DNA of 64,000 nt from CAZOZZ01 sp965247425 (lineage in GTDB: Bacteria > Acidobacteriota > Terriglobia > 20CM-2-55-15): the NCBI GenBank assembly GCA_965247425.1, contig OZ252023.1, positions 3,100,001-3,164,000 of the forward strand. The letters run 5' to 3'. Position numbers and translations under genes: made by a program. The notes beneath the pieces are model-generated. The model searched no databases. It was given only the letters and a program-made list of their open reading frames with translations, and was not told where the DNA came from. Shown in pieces: positions 8,812 to 16,900 of this stretch. Every line of letters begins with the position of its first letter. The first letter of the stretch is position 1.

Positions 8812-9194
8812 CGGCGCTTCCGCTTCTCACGTTGTTGCTGGCGCTCCAGCACCAACAACTTCGCGTTCGCTGTCAGCACCTCCCGGATCGCATCCTGAAA
8901 CTCCCGTCCCGCTCCGACACGCTTTTGAATCTCCTCAACCATGGCAGCTGGAACGTGTTCGACATGCTTCTTCCCGTCCATCATGAATGTCCAGGACCAG
9001 GATGGGTGCCCTTCACCCGACACACACCGGCACGTCGGCTTACCGCACCGGGTGTAACTAATCGACACCGAGCCAGGCAGCAAACCGTCGGGTATCTCAT
9101 GGCGCTCGATCAGGCTGTACTTCCGCCGTCGCAGTCGCGACGCAACCGCTCCCCTTACCTGATTCAACTCAAGCCATATCTTTTTCTTCTTCAT
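8808..9194 (-). CDS. IS accessory protein with Cys-rich motif (DUF6788-like)
   Basis: A 128-residue protein from ATG at 9192-9194 (MKKKKIWLELNQV); a TTG 21 bases upstream is possible but less likely. The middle carries YTRCGKPTCRCVSGEGHPSW, a three-Cys pattern like that of DUF6788 proteins found next to transposases. A coiled, Arg/Gln-rich C-terminus follows (VLERQQQREKRKRR). It may be a DNA-binding or regulatory partner of the transposase. The Cys cluster could hold zinc, but that is inference. A 12-bp palindrome, GGTATATATACC, lies just upstream of the start. Confidence 0.7.
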   Translation of the reverse strand: MKKKKIWLELNQVRGAVASRLRRRKYSLIERHEIPDGLLPGSVSISYTRCGKPTCRCVSGEGHPSWSWTFMMDGKKHVEHVPAAMVEEIQKRVGAGREFQDAIREVLTANAKLLVLERQQQREKRKRR

Positions 9195-9357
9195 CTGACG
9201 GTATATATACCACAAGATACCGCCGACACCATATCGATTTCAACAATGCGAAAATAGAACTTCCTTAACAATGGGTTTGAATTCGACTCAAATGCCCGCT
9301 GGCCGGGCCTCATTCAACTTCGACCGAGCTGCTCTTCCGAAATGGCTGACCGACACG

Positions 9358-9564
9358 TGGTCATTCGACGAGAGGTTTTACTTCCGCCGGGATTTCAGTG
9401 ACAGCGAGGATTATGTCATCGAAAGCAAGGTGAGTCTCACTGGCATGATCACGCAGGTTATCGGCATCCAGCTGTCATTCGAGCACAATCACGAGAACTT
9501 GCTCGCGTTGGATGAGGTGAGCCGGTATCAGAAGTTCTCGGCCGGTATCCAAATCAACTTCTGA
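9358..9564 (+). pseudogene. DUF481 outer-membrane beta-barrel, C-terminal part, separated by IS
   Basis: The remaining 68 codons and stop of the interrupted DUF481 gene: WSFDERFYFRRDF, then IESKVSLTGMITQVIGIQLSF, ending GIQINF with the terminal Phe expected of a Bam-assembled barrel. Upstream bases 9271-9348 in the same frame are IS sequence, so the apparent longer frame starting there is an artefact. Convergent with the FabZ-like gene, whose stop is 10 bases away. Confidence 0.8.
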
Positions 9565-9574
9565 CTTCACGCCC

Positions 9575-10186
9575 TCACCGATCCACGTAGATCAGCTCCA
9601 TGATCGCGAACGAACAAATCCTGCCGTTCTTCAGGATCTGCCCCTCGCAAATGACGGTGAAATCGTTGTCGACGATCAGTCGGGCCTGAATTTCAAGGTG
9701 ATCGCCGGGCAGGATCGCGGCTAGCACCACCGCATGGTGGATGCGTAGGGCGAGGAGTTTGTCGAGGCGGATCTCGGCCGATACCGTCGCGCTGCCAACC
9801 GCCCTGAAGTAGATCAGGCATAGTGCCATCTGGCCGATCGTCTCGACATGCAGGACACCCGGGTAGATTGGAGCTCCGGGGATGTGACCCTCGAAGACCG
9901 GATCACGTGGCGAGATCGTGCGATGTCCGCGAACGCAATTCCGCGCCAGATTGACGCCGACGATCTCATCGACGAACAGGAAGGGATCGCGGTGAGGAAT
10001 GATCTGCTTGACCTCCTCTTGCGCGAACTGAACCTGAACATTCCCCGAATGCGCCTTCCACAGCGGGTTTCGTTGTCCCTCCCGGACCAGAGATTCGACC
10101 TCGTCGGACCGCATCGACCATTCCTCTGGCATCCCATCTTCACGCCATCTTCGCGGGACCTTCGCGCCATCTTCGGTAGTGCTCAA
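9575..10186 (-). CDS. FabZ/FabA-like 3-hydroxyacyl-ACP dehydratase
   Basis: Hotdog-fold dehydratase likely to remove water from 3-hydroxyacyl-ACP. Seen: IIPHRDPFLFVDEIVGV, then GHIPGAPIYPGVLHVETIGQ, which matches the FabZ active site with His (GHIPG) and Glu (VETIGQ). It carries about 50 extra N-terminal residues of charged sequence compared with typical FabZ. The TTG at 10184-10186 sits inside a large palindrome, so a real start at ATG 10130-10132 (MPEEWSMRSDE) is plausible. The PKS encodes no DH domain, so this could act in trans on its ketoreduced intermediates. A role in that pathway is inferred from position only. Confidence 0.8.
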   Translation of the reverse strand: MSTTEDGAKVPRRWREDGMPEEWSMRSDEVESLVREGQRNPLWKAHSGNVQVQFAQEEVKQIIPHRDPFLFVDEIVGVNLARNCVRGHRTISPRDPVFEGHIPGAPIYPGVLHVETIGQMALCLIYFRAVGSATVSAEIRLDKLLALRIHHAVVLAAILPGDHLEIQARLIVDNDFTVICEGQILKNGRICSFAIMELIYVDR

Positions 10187-10212
10187 TCAAGTTTCAAAAC
10201 TTCAGCACTACC
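10175..10212. promoter_or_regulatory. Nested perfect inverted repeats upstream of the dehydratase gene
   Basis: Outer arms GGTAGTGCT (10175-10183) and AGCACTACC (10204-10212) are perfect complements. Between them lies a second perfect pair, AAGTTT-CA-AAACTT. The whole is 38 bases. It lies between the oxygenase stop (10280) and the dehydratase coding region, so it may be a hairpin in the transcript (attenuator or terminator) or a dimeric operator. No T-run follows on the minus strand. Confidence 0.5.
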
Positions 10213-10279
10213 CCATCTTCTCCGGTCCGCTCAATCGGTCGCGACCGAACCTGACGCAAATCTGGGCGCCAATTCAAGT

Positions 10280-10954
10280 TCACCGCAGGATCGCGGCTTC
10301 CATCTTGTCTCTCGCGGCACTCCATAGACCCGGCGTGGATTCGAACGCCCGCGCCGAAATGCACCAACGGTCCTTCGATCCCATGTGGACGTTATGGGGC
10401 AGATTGGTGCGCACCATCGTAAGGCACCGTTCGCTCAACCGATGACGTCCGGCCTCGGTCAGCCGGCTCACCGGTATTTCATTGTATGCCAGATCGCCAA
10501 CCGCCACGGCGTCGTAGGAACTCCCCTTCTGGACGGCCTGCAAACACTGTTCGTAATCTTCGGCGTCCCACCAGGGCTCGTACCAGACCATCTCGGCGTC
10601 GGTAGGCTCCAGCACCCAGTTATAACCAGCGCTTACCGGTAACAGCCGCGGATCTTCGCGCTCGTCGTCCGGCTCGATATCGATGTGGGCGGAGGGGTGT
10701 TGGTAGCCGGCGGTTCGAAAGAAGACCAGGGCACTAATGACGCTCAAACCCAGACGACTCTGGACCATCCGAACCCAGTCGGGGTTGAACAGATCCTCGC
10801 CATCCAACAGCCAGACACCTGCGGAGCCAGGGACCCATATCTGTGTGACGCCTTCGGTGTCCGGGTGCGAGAGGCAATAGTCTCGAACGTCGAGGGTCAA
10901 TGCGCCATCGACGGCGACATCCAGCTCGTACCAATTTTTCAACGTCGCATCCAC
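10280..10954 (-). CDS. Putative Fe(II)/2-oxoglutarate-type oxygenase
   Basis: A 224-residue protein starting at GTG 10952-10954, three bases after the PKS stop, so translation is probably coupled to it. The motif HIDIEP at about residues 94-99 followed by RTNLPHNVHMG at about residue 185 gives the His-x-Asp...His spacing of double-stranded beta-helix oxygenases. The R-T-N-L-P-H block resembles the second metal His of aspartyl/prolyl-hydroxylase-like enzymes. A later RWCISAR could hold the 2-oxoglutarate-binding Arg. If correct it would hydroxylate the polyketide or a carrier-bound intermediate. This is motif-based inference; no close family was recognised. Confidence 0.5.
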   Translation of the reverse strand: MDATLKNWYELDVAVDGALTLDVRDYCLSHPDTEGVTQIWVPGSAGVWLLDGEDLFNPDWVRMVQSRLGLSVISALVFFRTAGYQHPSAHIDIEPDDEREDPRLLPVSAGYNWVLEPTDAEMVWYEPWWDAEDYEQCLQAVQKGSSYDAVAVGDLAYNEIPVSRLTEAGRHRLSERCLTMVRTNLPHNVHMGSKDRWCISARAFESTPGLWSAARDKMEAAILR

Positions 10955-10957
10955 TTC

Positions 10958-13900
10958 TCACCCCACAGGCTGCTCGTCGCCGTTATCCATGTCGGGTCGT
11001 GTCTTTTGCGCCGACCCTCGAGTGCCGATCCAGTGGTGCGCCCCCTCGAAGGGATAGGCGGGGAGCGGTACGCGCTGGCGACGCTCATACTGATGGTAAG
11101 CTTCCCAATCGATCTCGGCACCCCGTTGCCACAAGCTGCCCAGGGTCTCGAGCACGGTGGCGAATTCGGATCCACCGCCGGAAGGTTCCACCAGTGAACA
11201 GAGTCCGAGCGGCTCCGTTAGGGCTCCCGCAGATTCCTCGCCCGCCCGGCCGTGACCTGGCCCGACCTCCAGCAAGACGGCACGCGGCTCGGCCAGGACC
11301 GTTTGAAGGTCCTCACTGAAACGGGTCGAATCCTTCGCCTGAGATATCCAGTATTCCGGATCGAGCGCCTGTTCGGGTTGGATCTCGGAACCGGTGACGG
11401 CCGAGACCCAGGGCAAGTCACCGGCCCCCTTGAGAGCCTCCACGATCCGCGGGCGAAGGCCCTCAAGGACAGCTTCGTCTTCGGGATCGGCGATGGCACG
11501 CCCGCGGACCACCACGAGAGCAAGCGCGTCCGCCAGCGAGAAAACGCCGGCGAGACAAGCCGCGACATACTCGCCGGCGCCCTCACCAAACAGCATTCGC
11601 GGCTTCACGCCCCACGCCATCCATTGACGGGCAAGCGCGTATTCGATCACGAAGACAGCCGCTTGGTTCCGATCTTGCCACGCCGCGTCGCGCACCGCGT
11701 CGGCTTGTTCGGATGGAGAAAGAAGGAAGTCCCGCAAGTCGTATCCGAGAAACGGCTGAAGCTCCCGACAGCACGCGTCCACCACGGCTCGATACTCCGG
11801 TTCCTGATCATACAGGTCGCGCCCCATGCCCGGACGCCAGGCGCCCCCGTCCGGGAACACGAAATAAACGGGCCGCGGACCATCCGGCTCATGGTGGCTC
11901 GACACCCTGTCCGCATCCCGCGCATGGAGGCATGAGACGGCATCAGCGCGGTCGCTGCATACCATGAAACGGCGGTGCGGCAAGAGCTGGCGGCCACGCT
12001 GCAGGGTCGCGCACACATCGGCGATCTGCAGGCTTTCCGACGGGTCGCCGAGGCGCGCGGCTAAACGATCAGACATGGTATCGAGCGCCCGGACCGAGTT
12101 GGCGGACAGCACGAGCAAATGCAGCGGCCTGAACGCGGGTTCGGCGGCCTCGACCACCGGAGGTTCCTCGAGAATGAAGTGCACATTGGTCCCGCCGACG
12201 CCCTGAATGTTGACACCGGCCCTGCGCGGCTGGCTATTGCCCCCCCACTTTGCGCGTTCCTTCTCTACAAAGAAGGGACTGTCTTCTAAAGACAGCCGGG
12301 GGTTCGGCTCGTTGTAGTGCAGGTTGGGCGGAATCTCACCGTGCTTCAGGCTGAGGGAGGTCTTGATCGAGGCGGTGGCTCCCGCGGCAATGACCAGGTG
12401 CCCCAGGTTCGACTTCACCGAGCCCAGGGCACAGTACTGGGTCTCGCCGCCCGTGCCGGTGTCCGCCTGGAAAGCCTTCGTCAGGGCCGCCACCTCGATC
12501 GCGTCACCCACTCCGGTTGCGGTGCCATGGGCCTCAACATAGGAGATCGACTTCGGTGAAACGCCGGCCCTGTCCAGGGCCTCGACGACGACCTCGGCCA
12601 CGGCATCGATGCTGGGCGCCGTATAGGCGATCTTGCCCGAGCCATCGTTGTTGATCGCCGAGCCCCGGATCACCGAATAAATGTGATCCCCGTCCCCGAG
12701 CGCGTCCGGCAACCGTTTCAAGACCAGTATGGCCACGCCGTTGCCATAGAGCGCGCCCTGTCCCTGGGCGTCGAAGCTTCGCGTGTGACCATCGGGAGAG
12801 TCGACGGCGCCCGGCTCGTGGAGGTAACCGACACGATGCGGAACAGTCACCTGGACACCACCGGCCAGCGCCATGTCGCAATGTCCCCGTTGCAGGCTCT
12901 CGCAGGCCAGGTGGGCGGCGACCCCCGACGACGAACTGTAGCTCTGGACCGAGATACTCGGTCCCCGCAGGTTCAGCTTGTAGGAAACCCGGGTCGTCAA
13001 CGAGTCGGTCGAGTTGCCCTGACCCACGAGACGCCGATAGGTTCCGTTGTTGAGGTCCACCCCGGCAAATTGGAGTAGATAGGTGCTCAGATGCGAGGAA
13101 CCGAACACGCCGACCCTGCCCGGATAACGGGTTGGATCGTATCCAGCGTCCTCCAGGGCCGCCCACGCACTTTCGAGAAAGAGCCGATGCTGAGGATCGA
13201 GAAGTTCGGCCTCGTCGGCCGGCATGTCGAACAGGTCGGCGTCGAAACGGGCGATATCGTCGAGCACGCCACCGGCCCGGACATAATCTGGATTCTTCAG
13301 AAGGGCTGGATCAACCCCGGCATCGAGAAGCTCCTGGTCGCTGAAGAACGTCACGCCCTCGATCCCGTCGAGGAGATTGCGCCACAACTCGTGGACGTTT
13401 TCGGCCCGGGGGAACCGCCCTGCCATGCCAACGATCGCGATGTCGTCCTCGGTGGCCACCGGCCGGCTCTGGCGCGGGACGGATGGATCCACACCACCGA
13501 TTTGCAATCGGCGGACGAAGTCGCGTACGGTCGGTGCTTCGTAAAGCGCCAGGGAATCGACAACCTTGTCCAGCTCGCGCCCCACCTCCCGGGTAACCCG
13601 CAGACCGATCAGCGAGTTGCCGCCAAGATCGAAAAAGTTATCCGATACACCCACCTCATCGATACCGAGAATGCGCCCCCAGACCCTGGCGACACGCCGT
13701 TCGAGATCGCTCGATGGCGGCACGTAGGCCACCGCCAGTTCCGGCCGGGCGTGGTACGGGGCAGTGACGCCAACTTCGCTGCCCGACGGCATTGCCTCGT
13801 CGCGCATCGGATCGACGAAGAGGTCGAGGGTGTAGTCCCGGCTCATGGCCTGAACAGCCGTGAAATCCGATGGCGACACGACGAAATGGGGAAGGCCGGA

Positions 13901-16900
13901 CGACAGCGTCCGCTCCAGCGCGTCCATGCCGTTCGCGAAGTCGATTCCCAGGCGTTCCCGGGTTTCGATGAAGAACCTGCGCACTTCCGGAGGCAGGCCG
14001 TCCATACCGGCGCTCCAGGCGTTCCACCGCCACTCGTTCCAGGAGATCGAGACCACCAGCGGAATCGCGGGAACACCCGTCTGGGCGAAAGCCGCACCCG
14101 CCTGGGCGAAAGCATCGAGAAACGCGTTCGCCGCGCAGTAATCCACCTGGCCCGGACCGCCGCCGGTGACAGACGTCACCGATGAGTACAGCGCCAGAAA
14201 ATCAAGCGGCACCTCGCTTAGAACCTCGGCCAGAACCCGCGCGCCCCGCAACTTCGGATCCAGCACCCGGGCGAAGTCCGAAGCGCTCTTGTGCTGCATC
14301 AGGCCGTCTCCCGGAACGCCCGCCGCATGGAACACACCGTGGACTGAGCCAAAACGCTCAAGCGCCTTGACGACAACCGAGCGCATGGAATCGCGGTCCG
14401 CCACGTCGGCCCTGAGCACGAGAAGTTCGACCCCCGCCTCCTCCAGCGCCCGTATCTTGGCGATCTGGCGGGCCAGCCCTGTCCGGACGTCACCGGCGGC
14501 GAGAATCGTGTCCCACTCTTCTCGCGGCGGAAGGCCCGAACGTCCGACCAGCACCAGGCGTGCCTCCAGCGTCCTGGCCAGGTGCTCGGCCGTCGCCATG
14601 CCCACGCCACCCAGGCCACCGGTGATCAAATACACGCCACCCCGGCGGAACCGGGCCGACTGGGCGGCCGGGGCCGGCGGCAAGCGATGGCGTGGGAACC
14701 TTCGGGCCAGGCGCTCTCCGGCGCGATACGCTACGTGCCGCTCGTCCACCGCCGAGTCAAACTCCTCGAGAAGACGCTCCAGGAGAACGTCCTCGTCCCC
14801 CCTGGCGGACGGATCGAGCACGATGTCGACGTGCCGCGGAGACAGCGACGGATACTCCACGGGCAACAGCGTCACCGGACCGATCACGGTCGCCCGCTCG
14901 GGACATAGGGTTTCGCCGCCGGTCACTGGATGGACCCCGCGGGACACCACGTTGACATTTACGGTCGTCCCACCTTGAGCCGCAAAGGCGTCGATCGACG
15001 GTCCCAACGCCTGAGCCAGATAGATCAACGAGTGAAAACCCGCATCCAAGGTCCGATCGAGGGTCCGATCGAGCGCGTCGTCCGACCGATCCCCGGTTTC
15101 CAGATCCCAGAGATGGACGACGCTCGAGGGCAGCCCCCCCTCCTCTCCCAACTCCCGCACCAGGCGCCGGTAATGATCGGGACGGGCAGGATCCACGATG
15201 ACCATCCTTCCTTCCCGCAGATAGTCTCGCCCCGGCAAGATCCGATAGACATCGTCGCCGCGGCCCTCGAGACGTCCCGCCAAACGCTCGGAGAACGAGT
15301 CCGGGTCCAGGCGGTCCAGGAACACCCACCACGGACCCGAGGCCACTTCCGCCGGAGACAGTCGCGGCGCCGGCTCCCAGACTGGCGCGTAGATCCAGTC
15401 GGCGACATCCGGCTCTCGAACCAGGTCCGCCAGAGATTGTGCCACCTCGGGAAGCGCTGGCTCGGCGGTCGGGATTGCCGGACCGGCCCGGACCGGTCGT
15501 GGAGCGTCCATCCAATATCTTTCGCGTTCGAATGGATATGTGGGAAGCGCCTGGCGGCGACGCCTCTGGTCGCCGTAGAAGCCCTGCCAGCCGACCGACA
15601 CGTCGCAAAGCCACAACCGCCCGAGGGTGCCTAACAGATAAGCCTGATCGGAGCGTTTCTCGAACGTTCCGCGCAGCGTCGGCTGGACACGGGGCGCACG
15701 CTCGGGGCCGCACTTCCGATGAAGCCGGACGAAGGAAGTCAGTCCAGCGCCGGGGCCCACTTCCAGCAGGACACGGTCCGGCTCGCTCAACAATTCCTCG
15801 ACGCAGTCGCTGAACCGGACAGTGCGGCACAGGTGACGAGCCCAGTAGCCGGGATCGGTCGCCTCGTCCGGGGTGATCCACTGACCCGTCACGTTCGAAA
15901 CGAATGGAATCCGGGGCGGATTGAGAGTCATTTCCGAAACAAGCCGTTCGACCTGTTTCGCGACTGGATCCAGTTGCCGGGAGTGGAAGGCGCGTGTCGA
16001 GCGCAGACGGCGGCTCACGATCTCGCGGTCGCCGAGACGACGCTCCAGAACCGCGATGGCCGGCGTGGGCCCCGACACCACCACACCACCCGCGCCATTC
16101 AGCGCCGCGATGTCGAGGTCCGGCCCAAGCTCGGGGGCGATCTCCTGTTCGGAGAGAGGAACCGCCAGCATCGCGCCTTCCGGCAGCTCGCCGACCCAGC
16201 GTGCCCGCGCCACCACCAGGCCGAGGGCGTCCTCGAGGGAGAACACGCCCGAGATACAGGCCGCCACGTACTCGCCAAGACTGTACCCCAGCATCGTCTC
16301 GGGCTCGATCCCCCACCGCATCAGGAGGCGGGCCAGCGCGTATTCGACCACGAAAAGCGTAGGATGCAGATTCCCGATATCGTTCAGGCGAATACTCGCC
16401 TCGTCCTTCTCGCCGCCACCGCCACGCACCATCTTTCGGAGATCGAACCCGCCGGAACCGCCCCCAGACCCCGAAGCCGCCGCGCGACCAACCGGATAGA
16501 GGATCTCCAGAAGAGCCGGCATCCCGTGCGTGGCAAGAATCGCGGCCGAGCGGTCCACTTCCTCGCGAAACACCGGCTCGTCCCGATACAGGCCTTCCGC
16601 CATTCCAACATAGTGGTCGCCGATGCCGGGGAACAAGAACGCCACACGCCGGGTCGCCGGCGCCTGGACCGACGTCGCCACGCCAGGCCCCTTGGGGTCG
16701 GCGGACAGACCCCGCGCCGCGTCGGAAAGATCGGCGCACACGACCATCCTGCGATGGGCGAAGGACTTGCGGCCAACCTGAAGCGTGTAGGCGACATCCG
16801 CCAGATCACAGTCCGGTGCCGCCTTCAGGTGCCTCGCCAATCGAGCGCACGCCGCCTCCAGGCTGGGGGCGCTTCGGGCCGAGACCAGAAGCAGTTGATG

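Larger units (their letters stand above)
7441..9348 (-). mobile_element. Two-ORF insertion sequence, copy 1 (1908 bp)
   Basis: Boundaries come from comparison with copy 2. The ends are a perfect 15-bp inverted repeat, CAGCCATTTCGGAAG at 7441 and its complement ending at 9348. It is flanked by a 9-bp target duplication, ACCGACACG, at 7432-7440 and 9349-9357. It encodes a small protein (orfA) and a DDE transposase on the minus strand, translationally coupled through a GTGA overlap. Both copies are 1908 bp, and the only difference I noticed is one base (9154 here, 42257 there). I cannot place the family; IS4-like DDE motifs with a 9-bp duplication are what I see. Confidence 0.92.

Noticed and set aside
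9271..9564. A stand-alone 97-codon gene
   Set aside because: Its first 26 codons are IS sequence; the remainder is the C-terminus of the interrupted DUF481 gene.
14757..16739. 660-codon minus-strand frame inside the PKS
   Set aside because: Arg/Gly/Pro-rich shadow in another frame of the AT-KR region, where the main frame has all domain motifs.
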